From Saccharothrix sp. NRRL B-16348 (GTDB taxonomy: Bacteria > Actinomycetota > Actinomycetes > Mycobacteriales > Pseudonocardiaceae): 64,000 bases of DNA. A program made the translations under genes and the position numbers. The notes under the pieces were generated by a model. It did no database searches, was not told the origin of the DNA, and worked only from the letters and a program-made list of their open reading frames with translations. Numbering within the stretch: position 1 is the first letter of the stretch; every line of letters starts with the position of its first letter. Location of the stretch: positions 62,001 through 126,000 of the forward strand of contig NZ_LGED01000206.1 of assembly GCF_001280085.1 (NCBI RefSeq), written 5' to 3'. Of this stretch, positions 34,086 through 43,898 are shown one piece after another.

Positions 34086-34558
34086 TGCATCGGCGGCCGG
34101 GACGCGGCCAGCTTCAGCCACTTCACCAGCAGCACGACCACCGCCACCACGGCCAGGACCAGGCCGAAGCCCGGCCCGGGACCGGGGTGGTGGCCGGTCG
34201 TCGTCTGCGTGGTCCAGATCGACAGCACGCCCGCCACCGACGCGGCGAACGACGCCAGCGCGCACACCCACGCCAACGCCCACCGGCGCAAGGTCAGCGT
34301 CAGCGCGGGCAGCAGCACGCCGACGACCACCGCCGCGTAGGCGAACACCTCCGGCAGCCCGTCACCCGCGCCGAACAGGACGCTCAGGCCCTGCACGCCG
34401 TCCACCCACGGCAGGGCCAGCGACACCAGGATCGCCAGCGCCGCGACGGCGATCGTCAACGCGCCGGCGCCCGGGTCGAAGCGCTTGGCCGCCGAACGGC
34501 CGACGTCGTCGATCTCCTCGCGGAGCCCGGCCAGGTCGTCCGGGTCCTCGCCGCTCAT
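34082..34558 (-). CDS. Four-helix membrane protein (Rv2732c-type)
   Basis: A 158-residue membrane protein: an acidic cytoplasmic N-terminus (MSGEDPDDLAGLREEIDDVG) and four hydrophobic segments (LTIAVAALAILVSLALPW, VFAYAAVVVGVLLPALTLTL, LAWVCALASFAASVAGVLSI, FGLVLAVVAVVVLLVKWL). Function is unknown. Its place just after miaB matches Rv2732c of M. tuberculosis. The ATG at 34558 is chosen because GAGGAAG lies at proper distance; the GTG two codons earlier is too close to it. Confidence 0.72.
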   Translation of the reverse strand: MSGEDPDDLAGLREEIDDVGRSAAKRFDPGAGALTIAVAALAILVSLALPWVDGVQGLSVLFGAGDGLPEVFAYAAVVVGVLLPALTLTLRRWALAWVCALASFAASVAGVLSIWTTQTTTGHHPGPGPGFGLVLAVVAVVVLLVKWLKLAASRPPMQ

Positions 34559-34568
34559 CGGCACTTCC

Positions 34569-36038
34569 TCATCCGACCGCGCACCCGTCGACCGCAGCGG
34601 GCAGGGGAGCGGGCTTGCCGAACGACGGCAGCCCCAGCGTCACGCCCGGCGTCTTCGGCTTCAGCCCGGCCTCGGACCGGTCACCCGCCTTGGTCCGGCG
34701 GTGCGACAGCAGCGGGCCGTCCGCGATCAGGTTGTGCGGCGCGCCGTAGGTCACCACGGTCTCCACCACGTCACCGGGCCGCACGTGCGCGTCACCGGGC
34801 GTGAAGTGCACCAGGCGGCCGTCACGGGCGCGGCCGGTCATCCGGTGCGTCTCGGCGTCCTTGCGGCCCTCGCCGGACGCGACCAGCAGCTCGACCCGGC
34901 GGCCGACCTGCTCCCGGTTCAGCTCGTGCGCGATGTCGTTGACCAGCGTGACCAGCCGGTCGTAGCGCTCCTGCACGACCTGCTTGGGCAGCTGGTCGGG
35001 CAGCTCGGCGGCGGGCGTGCCGGGCCGCTTGGAGTACTGGAACGTGAACGCCGACGAGAACCGGGCCTCGCGGACGACGTCCAAAGTGGCCTGGAAGTCC
35101 TCCTCGGTCTCACCGGGGAAGCCGACGATGATGTCGGTGGTGATGGCCGCGTCCGGCATGGCCGCGCGCACGTTGTCCAGGATGGACAGGTACTTCGCGG
35201 TCCGGTACGAGCGGCGCATCTCCTTGAGCACGCGGTCCGAGCCCGACTGCAGCGGCATGTGCAGCGAGTGGCACACGGCGGGCGTCTCGGCCATCGCGGC
35301 GATCACGTCGTCGGTGAAGTCCTTCGGGTGCGGCGAGGTGAACCGGACCCGCTCCAGCCCCTCGACGCCGCCGGTGGCGCGCAGCAGCTTGCCGAACGCG
35401 TACCGGTCGCCGAACTCGACGCCGTAGGAGTTGACGTTCTGCCCGAGCAGCGTCACCTCCAGCACGCCCTCGTCGACCAGGGCCTGCACCTCGGCCAGCA
35501 CCTCGCCGGGGCGGCGGTCCTTCTCCTTGCCGCGCAGCGACGGCACGATGCAGAACGTGCACGTGTTGTTGCAGCCGACGGACACCGACACCCAGCCGGA
35601 GTAGGCCGAGTCGCGGCGGGCGGGCAGCGTCGAGGGGAAGGTCTCCAGCGAGTCCAGGATCTCGACCTGGGCCTCGCGGTTGTGCCGGGCGCGTTCCAGC
35701 AGCACGGGCAGCGAGCCGATGTTGTGCGTGCCGAAGACCACGTCGACCCACGGCGCGCGCTTGACGATCTCGCCCTGGTCCTTCTGCGCGAGGCAGCCGC
35801 CGACGGCGATCTGCATGTCGGGGTTCGCGGACTTGGCGGGCGCGAGGTGGCCGAGCGTGCCGTAGAGCTTGTTGTCGGCGTTCTCCCGCACGGCGCAGGT
35901 GTTGAACACCACGACGTCCGGCGGGACGTCGCCTTCGGCGGGCGTGTAGCCCGCGTCCTCCAACATGCCGGCCAGGCGCTCGGAGTCGTGCACGTTCATC
36001 TGGCAGCCGAACGTGCGGATCTGGTAACTGCGAGTCAC
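34569..36038 (-). CDS. miaB: tRNA-2-methylthio-N6-dimethylallyladenosine synthase MiaB
   Basis: MiaB is a radical-SAM enzyme adding the methylthio group to i6A37 made by MiaA. The 489-residue protein has an N-terminal UPF0004 domain ([36 protein letters not shown]) with three cluster cysteines. The radical SAM motif is [18 protein letters not shown]-terminal TRAM domain ([22 protein letters not shown]) follows. The start is GTG at 36038. It is transcribed toward the membrane and GNAT genes, which follow closely. Confidence 0.97.
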   Translation of the reverse strand: MTRSYQIRTFGCQMNVHDSERLAGMLEDAGYTPAEGDVPPDVVVFNTCAVRENADNKLYGTLGHLAPAKSANPDMQIAVGGCLAQKDQGEIVKRAPWVDVVFGTHNIGSLPVLLERARHNREAQVEILDSLETFPSTLPARRDSAYSGWVSVSVGCNNTCTFCIVPSLRGKEKDRRPGEVLAEVQALVDEGVLEVTLLGQNVNSYGVEFGDRYAFGKLLRATGGVEGLERVRFTSPHPKDFTDDVIAAMAETPAVCHSLHMPLQSGSDRVLKEMRRSYRTAKYLSILDNVRAAMPDAAITTDIIVGFPGETEEDFQATLDVVREARFSSAFTFQYSKRPGTPAAELPDQLPKQVVQERYDRLVTLVNDIAHELNREQVGRRVELLVASGEGRKDAETHRMTGRARDGRLVHFTPGDAHVRPGDVVETVVTYGAPHNLIADGPLLSHRRTKAGDRSEAGLKPKTPGVTLGLPSFGKPAPLPAAVDGCAVG

Positions 36039-36095
36039 TGCACCTAGTCCTTCCGTCGGGTCCAGCGTAGAGCGTGGACGTGCGACGATGCGCGG

Positions 36096-37046
36096 GTGTC
36101 GGGAACGCTTCTGCGGTTGCACGCGGTCGGGGCCGCATTGGCCCTGGCCACCCTGTCCTTGACGGCGTGCGGTGACGACCTCGACCAGGTCAAGCTCACC
36201 ATGGCGGCCGGCAGCCCCGGCGGGGTCTACCACGCGCTGGGCACCGCGCTGGCCGACGCGTGGACCCGCGACCCCGGCATCCCGCGCCCGCAGGTGGCGA
36301 CCACGGCGGGCTCCGTGGACAACCTCGACCGGTTGCGGGCCGACCAGGCGCAGGTCGGGTTCTCGGCGGCCGACGCGGCGGAGCGGAAGCAGCAGGCCGA
36401 CGGCGAGCACAAGCTGTACGCGCTGGCCCGGATGCACGACGACTACCTCCAGCTGATCGTGCGCGACGACCTGCCGGCGACCAAGCTCGCCGACCTGAAG
36501 GGCCTGCGGGTCAGCGTGGGCGCCCGCGACTCGGGCGTGTGGCTCATCGCGCAGCGGCTGCTGGAGTCGGCGGGCATCTCGCCGGAGACCGACCTCAAGG
36601 TCCAGTACATGGACCTGCCGACCAGCGCGGACGCCATGCGCGACAACGCGCTGGACGCGTTCTTCTGGTCCGGCGGCGTGCCGACCGAGCGGGTCGCCAC
36701 GCTGTCGTCGGCGGTGAAGCTGCGGATGCTCGACCTGAGCGACGTCCTGCCGAAGCTGCGCCAGGCCTTCCCGGTGTACGGCTCGGCGACCCTGCCCGCG
36801 TCGGCGTACGAGCGGATAGGAGGTGGCCCGGTCGTCACCCTGGTGGTGCGCAACTTCCTCCTGGTCAACGACACGATGTCCGACGACGTGGCGGAAGCGC
36901 TGGTCAGAGGCCTGTTCCAGGCGCAGCCCGCGCTGGTGGACGCCAGTCCGGTGGCGCGGTCGATAGAGCACCGCTCGGCGATCGAGACGACGCCGATCGA
37001 ATTGCACCCCGGCGCGATGAGGTATTACCGCGACGTAAAAGTTTAG
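36096..37046 (+). CDS. TAXI-family TRAP solute-binding lipoprotein
   Basis: A 316-residue lipoprotein with signal and lipobox (LATLSLTAC, Cys about 25). The mature part is a TAXI-type binding protein: [63 protein letters not shown] and [15 protein letters not shown] proteins usually feed a fused TRAP permease, but none lies within the visible 27 kb downstream. The neighbouring two-component system suggests a sensing role instead, which is inference. It starts 57 bases from the divergent miaB. Confidence 0.88.
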   Translation: MSGTLLRLHAVGAALALATLSLTACGDDLDQVKLTMAAGSPGGVYHALGTALADAWTRDPGIPRPQVATTAGSVDNLDRLRADQAQVGFSAADAAERKQQADGEHKLYALARMHDDYLQLIVRDDLPATKLADLKGLRVSVGARDSGVWLIAQRLLESAGISPETDLKVQYMDLPTSADAMRDNALDAFFWSGGVPTERVATLSSAVKLRMLDLSDVLPKLRQAFPVYGSATLPASAYERIGGGPVVTLVVRNFLLVNDTMSDDVAEALVRGLFQAQPALVDASPVARSIEHRSAIETTPIELHPGAMRYYRDVKV

Positions 37047-37213
37047 TGCACTCGTCGTCATTCCTATGGTGTAAGCGCCACGCGTGACCGCTCGCCCAAG
37101 TCGGGGTCAAGAAGGCGCTGGAAGGGCCGCGCCCGCCGCTAGGCCGTTAGTGTGATGGCAAGCGCGGGACCTGCGATGGCCCGTGCGTTTCCACGAACCG
37201 AAACGGGGAGCTC

Positions 37214-38233
37214 ATGTCCGTTTATTCGGTACGCGCGCGCATTCACGCGGCGTCTTCTCGATCCATTACCCGAAAGAGTCTGTTGCCCCGTCTGGGGGTG
37301 TCCGTCGCGGCGCTCGCGGTACTGGCCGGCACCGGTTTCGAGGCCTCACCGCGATGGCCGGCCCGAATTCAGGTGTTCGTGGCCAACAGCGGCTCGGACA
37401 ACGTCACCGTGTACGACACCCGGCTGGGCAAGGTGACGGCCACCGTGGGTGTCGGCGACTACCCCACGGGTGTCGGCGCGCACCCGGCAGGCCACCGCGT
37501 CTACGTCGCCAACGAGTCCTCGAACACCGTTTCGGTGATCGACACCCGGACCCTCGCGGTCGTCGCCACCGTGCCCGTGGGGCCCAACCCCTTCGGCGTC
37601 GCCGCCACGCCCACGCACGCCTACGTCACCAACTTCGGCCGCGACGACGTCACGGTCATCGACACCGCGACGAACGCGCCGGTGAAGACCATCCCGGTCG
37701 GCCGGTTCCCGCACAGCGCGGTGGCCAGCCCTGACGGCTCCCGGCTGTACGTGACCAACAACGGCGGCGACAGCGTCACGGTCATCGACACCGCCTCGCA
37801 GACAGCCGTCGGCACCATCCCGGTCGGCCTCTTCCCGGCGGGCATCGCCATCAGCCGGGACGGCGCCCGCCTGTACGTGGCCAACACCGGCAGCGACTCG
37901 GTCACCGTCATCGAGACGGACGGCAACCGCCCGAGCGGCACCACCAAGGTGGGAGACGCGCCCCTCGGCGTCTCGGTCACCCCCGGCGGCCGGGTGCACG
38001 TGGCCAACACCGGGTCGGACACCGTCAGCGTCCTGGGGCCCACCGGCAAGCCCCTCGAGGTCGTCAAGGTCCAGCGCATGCCCGAGGGCTCCGCGGCGGC
38101 GCCCGACGACAGCTCCGTCTACATCGCGAACACCGGGTCGGACACCGTGTCGGTGACCAACGCCGAGAACGGCGAGCCCGCCGCCCCGTTCGCCGTCGGC
38201 GACGCGCCCGAGGGCGTGGCGGTCACGTCCTGA
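37214..38233 (+). CDS. Seven-bladed YVTN beta-propeller protein, exported
   Basis: A 339-residue protein. The N-terminus is basic with a hydrophobic helix (LGVSVAALAVLAGTGF, residues 27-42), consistent with export or anchoring. Seven repeats of about 42 residues follow, each with a (V/L)YVANxGSDxVTVIDT-like strand, for example VFVANSGSDNVTVYDT, LYVTNNGGDSVTVIDT and VYIANTGSDTVSVTNA. These make a closed seven-bladed propeller of the YVTN type. The ligand is unknown. A GGGGAG site precedes the ATG. It converges on the histidine kinase gene with six bases between. Confidence 0.88.
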   Translation: MSVYSVRARIHAASSRSITRKSLLPRLGVSVAALAVLAGTGFEASPRWPARIQVFVANSGSDNVTVYDTRLGKVTATVGVGDYPTGVGAHPAGHRVYVANESSNTVSVIDTRTLAVVATVPVGPNPFGVAATPTHAYVTNFGRDDVTVIDTATNAPVKTIPVGRFPHSAVASPDGSRLYVTNNGGDSVTVIDTASQTAVGTIPVGLFPAGIAISRDGARLYVANTGSDSVTVIETDGNRPSGTTKVGDAPLGVSVTPGGRVHVANTGSDTVSVLGPTGKPLEVVKVQRMPEGSAAAPDDSSVYIANTGSDTVSVTNAENGEPAAPFAVGDAPEGVAVTS

Positions 38234-38239
38234 CCCGGG

Positions 38240-39619
38240 TCAGGACGCCGGGAACTCGACGGTCACCCGCAGGCCGCCGCCCTCCGGCGACTCCAGCCGC
38301 ACGGAGCCGTCCACCCGTTCCACGATCTGCCGCACCAGCGCCAGGCCCAGGCCGGAGCCCTGCACGTTCTGGTGCGCCGGGCTGCGCCAGAACCGGTCCG
38401 TGGCGCGGTCCAGCTCCTCCGGCGCGAGGCCGGGGCCCTCGTCCTGCACCGACAGCCGCACCACGCCGTCGCGCCGCCGCACGTCGACGCGCACCAGGGT
38501 GCCGTCGGAGGTGAACTTCAGCGCGTTGTCCAGCAGCGCGTCCAGCACCGTCTCCACCCCGCGCGGCGGCACCAGCGCCTTGCCGCCCGGCTCGCCGTCC
38601 AGCACCAGGTGCACCTCGCGCGCCGCCGCGGCGGGCTGCCACGCCGACAGCCGGCCCGCGACCGCCCGGTCCACGTCCACCGGCACGGGGTCGACCGACT
38701 GCGCGCCCGCCCGCGCCATGGACAGCAGCTCGTCCAGGATCCGGTTGAGCCGGTTGGCCTCGTCCAACGCCGCCACCTGGTGCGCGGCGCCCTCGCCGAC
38801 CACGTGGTCCTCCAAATTGGACAGACGCAGCTTCAGCGCGGTCAACGGGTTGCGCAGCTGGTGGGAGGCGTCCGCGACGAACGCGCGCTGCGCCGCCAGC
38901 ACGTCGCTCACGTTCGCCGCCATCTGGTCGAACGACCGCGACAGCTGCCGCAGCTCCGGCGGGCCGTCCGACGACCCGACCGGCTGCACCGGCTGCCCGG
39001 ACACCACCGCCGCCAGCAGCCGCCCGGTCGCGTCGTCCAGCCGCCGCACGGGCCGCAACGTCCACCTGACCAGCGGCAACGCCACGAACACGCCGAGCAC
39101 GAGGACCAGCAGGCTCCCGCTGAGCAGCACCGACCACCACAGCAGCACCTCGCCCCGCGTCTTCGACGTCGGCGAGAACGTCACCACCGCGCCCCGGACC
39201 TCGCCCGCCTCCAGCACCGGCTCGGCCAGCACCAGCTCGGTCGACTCCCACGGCATGACCAGCTCCGGCGCGACGGGCTGGCGACCGGCCAGCGCGGCGT
39301 GCACCAGGTCCGCGACCTCGGGCGCCGTCACGTCCACGTCGTCCGAGGACGCCGCCACCACCTGCGCGTCCCGCCCGAGCAGGGCCACCCGGATGCCGTA
39401 CAGCTCGTAGTAGCGGCGCAGCTCGGGCTTGAGCACCTCCGGCTGGTCGTCGATGAACGGCCGCTGCGCCACGGACGCGAACCGCGTGGTGTCGGTGAGC
39501 CGGTCCAGGAACATCTCCTGCTGCTCGGCCTGCGCCATGCCGCGGCCGAGCGGGACGCCCAGGCCGAGCAGCACCAGCACGACCAGCGTCAACACGATGC
39601 CCAGCAGCCGCGACCGCAC
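38240..39619 (-). CDS. Sensor histidine kinase
   Basis: A 459-residue membrane kinase. Two helices (LGIVLTLVVLVLLGLGVPLG and LLWWSVLLSGSLLVLVLGVFVALPLV) flank an extracellular domain of about 140 residues. A HAMP domain, HisKA (AFVADASHQLRNPLTALKLRL, phospho-His in SHQLRNP) and HATPase (LDNALKFTSDG, DEGPGLAPEE, GSGLGLALVRQI) follow. The HQLRNP form is shared with actinobacterial kinases of this type. The GTG start directly follows the response-regulator stop. The signal is unknown; the nearby TAXI protein and propeller are candidates for signal input. Confidence 0.95.
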   Translation of the reverse strand: MRSRLLGIVLTLVVLVLLGLGVPLGRGMAQAEQQEMFLDRLTDTTRFASVAQRPFIDDQPEVLKPELRRYYELYGIRVALLGRDAQVVAASSDDVDVTAPEVADLVHAALAGRQPVAPELVMPWESTELVLAEPVLEAGEVRGAVVTFSPTSKTRGEVLLWWSVLLSGSLLVLVLGVFVALPLVRWTLRPVRRLDDATGRLLAAVVSGQPVQPVGSSDGPPELRQLSRSFDQMAANVSDVLAAQRAFVADASHQLRNPLTALKLRLSNLEDHVVGEGAAHQVAALDEANRLNRILDELLSMARAGAQSVDPVPVDVDRAVAGRLSAWQPAAAAREVHLVLDGEPGGKALVPPRGVETVLDALLDNALKFTSDGTLVRVDVRRRDGVVRLSVQDEGPGLAPEELDRATDRFWRSPAHQNVQGSGLGLALVRQIVERVDGSVRLESPEGGGLRVTVEFPAS

Positions 39620-40291
39620 TCAGCCCCCGCTCAACCGGTACCCGACACCGCGCACCGTCTCCAACAAAGAAGGACGCCCGAGCTTGGTCCGCAACGTCGC
39701 CACGTGCACGTCCAGGGTCCGGTTGGCCCCCGCCCAGGTGCGTCCCCACACCTCGGCCAGGATGCGCTCCCGGGTGCACACCGCGCCACCCGCCGCCACC
39801 ACCAGCGCCAACACCTGGAACTCCTTGCGCGAGAGTGCCACGGGTTCACCCGCCACGGTGACCTCGTGCCGACCCAGGTCGACCCGCACGTCGGAGACCT
39901 CGAACACCTCGGTGCCCGTGCCGCCGACGCCGACCGGGTCGCCGCGCCGCCGCCGCACCGCGTGCACGCGGGCCACCAGCTCGCCCACGTCGTAGGGTTT
40001 GACCAGGTAGTCGTCCGCCCCGGCGTGCAGGCCGAGGATCCGGTCGTCGATCTCGCCCCGGGCCGACACGACGATGATCGCCACGTCACTCGCCGCACGG
40101 ATGTGCCGGCAGAGCGTGACACCGTCCACATCGGGCAGGCCCAGGTCGAGCAGCACGACGTCCACCCCGGCCAGCCGATCGAGCGTCCCCCGACCGGTGG
40201 CCTGCCGGTCCACCGTGAAACCGCGCCTGGTGAGCGCCGGCACCAGCGCTTCCGCCACGCGGTCGTCGTCCTCGACCAACAGCACCCGCAC
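39620..40291 (-). CDS. OmpR-family response regulator
   Basis: A 223-residue regulator. The receiver domain has acidic residues VEDDD, the phospho-acceptor Asp in VVLLDLGLPDVDG, and the Lys in DYLVKPYDVGELVAR. The C-terminal winged helix reads VALSRKEFQVLALVVAAGG, ANRTLDVHVATLRTKLG and VRGVGYRL. It is the first gene of the regulator-kinase operon and divergent from gluABCD across 134 bases. Nothing in the sequence links it to control of that transporter, but the shared promoter region leaves this open. Confidence 0.95.
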   Translation of the reverse strand: MRVLLVEDDDRVAEALVPALTRRGFTVDRQATGRGTLDRLAGVDVVLLDLGLPDVDGVTLCRHIRAASDVAIIVVSARGEIDDRILGLHAGADDYLVKPYDVGELVARVHAVRRRRGDPVGVGGTGTEVFEVSDVRVDLGRHEVTVAGEPVALSRKEFQVLALVVAAGGAVCTRERILAEVWGRTWAGANRTLDVHVATLRTKLGRPSLLETVRGVGYRLSGG

Positions 40292-40366
40292 CGTGGAGCC
40301 TCCCCGATAAGTGTCGCCACCCTGTGACAGAGTTGAGACCCTAAGTCTTGCTCAACCGCCTGGACT

Positions 40367-40384
40367 GGTGTGGCGATTCACACC
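40367..40384. promoter_or_regulatory. Inverted repeat in the gluA promoter
   Basis: GGTGTG and CACACC are perfect inverted copies around a six-base spacer. They fall between a possible -35 (TGGACT) and -10 (TAGGTT) with 18-base spacing, 42 bases before gluA, as for a repressor operator overlapping the promoter. Confidence 0.5.
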
Positions 40385-40425
40385 TAGGTTTCCGCCATCG
40401 CTCAGGAACCCCTACTGGAGGACTG

Positions 40426-41181
<756 letters not shown>

Positions 41182-41243
41182 AGTCCCATGACCGCGGCGC
41201 TGAGCCTGGCGCCGCACTACCGATGAAGAGCAGGAGTAGGACG

Positions 41244-42131
41244 ATGAGGGTTCGCACCCTTGCGGTGGCGCTGCTGGCCGGCGGCCTCGCCCTGACCGCA
41301 TGCGGCAAGGAGGGTGGCCCCGGCGATACCGGCACGGCCCCCTCGCAGCAGGTCGCCGCCGACGTGAAGGTCGACGGCTCGCCGACCTTCGACAAGATCA
41401 AGGCCCGTGGCCGCGTGATCGTCGGTGTCAAGGAGGACCAGCCCGGCCTGGGTTACAAGGACCCGACCAGCGGCAAGTTCACCGGCTTCGACATCGAGAT
41501 CGCGAAGCTGGTCGCCGCCAAGCTCGGCTACGGCGACGACAAGATCGACTACAAGGCGATCCCGTCGGCCGGTCGCGAGCAGGCGCTGATCAACGGTGAC
41601 GTGGACTACTACGTCGGCACCTACACGATCAACAACAAGCGCAAGGAGCAGGTCGGGTTCGCCGGTCCGTACTACACCGCGGGCCAGGACCTGCTGGTGA
41701 AGAAGGACGACAACTCGATCACCGGCCCTGAGACGCTCAAGGGCAAGAAGGTCTGCTCGGTGACCGGCTCCACGCCGATCCAGAAGGTCAAGACCGACGG
41801 CCTGACGGAGCCGGAGAACATCGTCGAGCTCCAGACCTACTCGCTGTGCGTCGAGCAGCTGGAGCAGGGCGCGGTCGACGCCGTCACCACCGACGACGCG
41901 ATCCTCAAGGGCTACGCCTCGCAGTCGCCGACCACGCTGAAGGTCGTCGGCAAGACGTTCTCGACCGAGCCGTACGGCATCGGCCTCCCCAAGGAGGACA
42001 AGGCCCTGCGCGGCAAGATCAACGACATCCTGGACGAGGCCATCAACGGCGGCGCCTGGGAAGCGGCCTACAAGGCCACCCTCGGCGTGTCGGGCTCCGA
42101 CGCCGACAAGCCGGTCATCGAACGCTACTGA
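41244..42131 (+). CDS. gluB: Glutamate-binding lipoprotein
   Basis: The extracellular binding protein of the importer, 295 residues. The signal and lipobox LAVALLAGGLALTAC place the acylated Cys near residue 20. The mature part is a family 3 amino-acid binding protein (IVGVKEDQPGLGYKDPTSGKFTGFDIEIAKLVAAKLG, YYVGTYTINNKRKEQVGFAGPYY). Two further cysteines (VCSVTGSTPI, SLCVEQL) probably form a disulfide, as in GluB proteins. The ATG at 41244 has AGGAG at good distance; an ATG seven codons earlier is less likely. Confidence 0.92.
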   Translation: MRVRTLAVALLAGGLALTACGKEGGPGDTGTAPSQQVAADVKVDGSPTFDKIKARGRVIVGVKEDQPGLGYKDPTSGKFTGFDIEIAKLVAAKLGYGDDKIDYKAIPSAGREQALINGDVDYYVGTYTINNKRKEQVGFAGPYYTAGQDLLVKKDDNSITGPETLKGKKVCSVTGSTPIQKVKTDGLTEPENIVELQTYSLCVEQLEQGAVDAVTTDDAILKGYASQSPTTLKVVGKTFSTEPYGIGLPKEDKALRGKINDILDEAINGGAWEAAYKATLGVSGSDADKPVIERY

Positions 42132-42202
42132 TCAGTTCCCCGCGGCCGGTCGTCGGTGTTCCGGCGGCCGGCCGCACCACACCCACCTAGCCGAGGAAGC
42201 CG

Positions 42203-42877
42203 ATGGACGTCCTGCTCGACAACCTCGACCTGTACGGGCCCGGGTTCCTCAACACCGTTGAGCTGTTCCTGATCTCCGCGGTCGGGTCGCTGGTGTTGGG
42301 GACGATCCTGGCGATGCTGCGGGTCGCGCCGGTCCCCGTGATGCGAGCCATGGGCACCGCCTACGTGACGATCGTCCGCAACACCCCGCTCACGCTCGTG
42401 TTCTTCTTCTTCGCCCTCGCGTTCCCGGCGCTCGGAATCGTGACCGCGGACACGTTCGGCGGTTCGGCGGCCAGCCTTTTCTACACCGCCGCCCTCTTCG
42501 CGCTGACCCTCTACACGGCGGCGTTCGTGTGCGAGGTCGTGCGTGCCGGTATCAACACCGTTCCGGTCGGCCAGGCGGAGGCCTCTCGCGCGCTGGGCCT
42601 GACGTTCGGCCAGATGCTCGGGTCCGTGGTGCTGCCGCAGGCCACCCGTGCGGTCGTGCCGCCGATGATGAGCACGATGATCGCCCTGCTGAAGAACACC
42701 ACCATCGCGGCGGGCTTCTCGGTGTTCCAGGCGGGCTCCATCAGCGCCAACCTGGCGGAGCGCGGCGAGAACCAGCTGATCGGCCTGCTCTGGGTCGCCG
42801 GGTTCTTCGTGGTGCTCGTGATCCCCATGACCCTGCTGCAACGCAGCCTTGAGAAGCGGTGGAGCATCGCCCGATGA
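42203..42877 (+). CDS. gluC: Glutamate ABC transporter permease
   Basis: A 224-residue permease of the HisM type with about five membrane segments. The family EAA motif region (GQAEASRALGLTFGQMLGSVVLPQA) that docks to the ATPase lies near residues 130-155. It opens VLLDNLDLYGPGFLNTVELFLIS. Its stop overlaps the gluD start by four bases (ATGA). About 70 bases separate it from gluB, without an obvious terminator. Confidence 0.92.
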   Translation: MDVLLDNLDLYGPGFLNTVELFLISAVGSLVLGTILAMLRVAPVPVMRAMGTAYVTIVRNTPLTLVFFFFALAFPALGIVTADTFGGSAASLFYTAALFALTLYTAAFVCEVVRAGINTVPVGQAEASRALGLTFGQMLGSVVLPQATRAVVPPMMSTMIALLKNTTIAAGFSVFQAGSISANLAERGENQLIGLLWVAGFFVVLVIPMTLLQRSLEKRWSIAR

Positions 42878-43722
42878 GCTCGGTCCTGTTCGACGTCCCC
42901 GGGCCCCGGGCCCGGCTGCGCCACCGCCTCTACGCGGCGATCGGCATTCTCGTGCTGGTCGCGGCCATCGGCTTCGTGCTCTACCGGTTCGCCGATACCG
43001 GCCAGTTCGAAGGCCGGAAGTGGTCCTGGCTCGAGTACAAGAACATCCAGCTGACCCTGGGCGAGGCGCTGCTGAACACGCTCAAGGCGTTCGCCCTCGG
43101 CGCGGTGTTCGCCCTGCTCTTCGGCGCGATCTTCGCGGCCGGCCAGCTGTCGGACCACAAGGTCATCCGCGTGCCCTCGATGGTGGTCGTCGAGCTGTTC
43201 CGCGCGGTGCCGCTGGTCGTGCTGATCTTCGTCTTCCACTACGGCGTGTCCCTCGGTTCGCCGCTCTACTCGGTGGTGCTCGGCCTGACGCTCTACAACG
43301 GCTCGGTGCTGGCCGAGGTGTTCCGCGCGGGCGTGCTGTCGCTGCCGCGCGGGCAGAGCGAGGCGGCCTACGCGGTGGGCATGCGCAAGACGCAGGTGAT
43401 GAGGCACGTGCTGCTGCCGCAGGCGGTGCGGGCGATGCTGCCGGCGATCATCAGCCAGCTCGTCGTGCTGCTGAAGGACACCGCGCTCGGCTTCCTGATC
43501 ACCTACGACGAGCTGCTGGACTTCGCGCGCGACATCGGCAGCCAGTTCCAGTTCGGCCGGCCGCTGGTGCCCGTCACGATCATCGTGGCCGCGGTCTACA
43601 TCTCCATGTGCCTGCTGCTGACGTGGCTGGCGACGTACCTGGAGAAGCGCAGCCGGCGCGACAAGAAGGTCATCGCGCTGGAGAAGAAGCCCGCCGAGGA
43701 CGTCGTCGCGGCGGCGGTCTGA
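42874..43722 (+). CDS. gluD: Glutamate ABC transporter permease
   Basis: The second permease, 282 residues. A basic N-terminal extension precedes the first membrane helix (LYAAIGILVLVAAIGFVLYRF), a feature of GluD. The EAA motif region reads LPRGQSEAAYAVGMRKTQVMRHVLLPQAV. A charged C-terminal tail (EKRSRRDKKVIALEKKP) is cytoplasmic. Translation is coupled to gluC by ATGA. An in-frame ATG five codons upstream lies inside gluC and is not used. Confidence 0.92.
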   Translation: MSSVLFDVPGPRARLRHRLYAAIGILVLVAAIGFVLYRFADTGQFEGRKWSWLEYKNIQLTLGEALLNTLKAFALGAVFALLFGAIFAAGQLSDHKVIRVPSMVVVELFRAVPLVVLIFVFHYGVSLGSPLYSVVLGLTLYNGSVLAEVFRAGVLSLPRGQSEAAYAVGMRKTQVMRHVLLPQAVRAMLPAIISQLVVLLKDTALGFLITYDELLDFARDIGSQFQFGRPLVPVTIIVAAVYISMCLLLTWLATYLEKRSRRDKKVIALEKKPAEDVVAAAV

Positions 43723-43724
43723 GC

Positions 43725-43898
43725 GTGGCCGCGCTCGCGGCGTCCGGCGCGTTGTTCCTCGACGCGCCGGGCCGCGTGCTCGTGGTCGAACCGGGCGAGA
43801 CGCCACGCGAGGCGTGCGCCCAGGAGTTGCTGGAGGGGCTGGGCCCGGCCGTGGAGCCGGGCCCGCTGCTCGTGACCCCTACCTCGAACACGGGCTAG
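43725..43898 (+). pseudogene. Decayed NUDIX hydrolase gene
   Basis: A 57-codon frame reads AALAASGALFLDAPGRVLVV, then EPGETPREACAQELLEGLG and a short tail. The first part is a NUDIX beta-strand and the second is most of a NUDIX box. Roughly 15-20 residues that normally join them (up to the GG of the box) are missing. Within the box the catalytic REUxEE pattern is QELLEG, losing Arg and one Glu. A deletion between two VEP-coding stretches would explain it. The frame ends inside the 3' end of the converging gene. Confidence 0.65.

Noticed and set aside
43725..43898. A genuine small protein encoded behind gluD
   Set aside because: The sequence is better explained as two non-adjacent pieces of a NUDIX domain joined by deletion, with catalytic residues lost, and there is no ribosome site apart from proximity to gluD.
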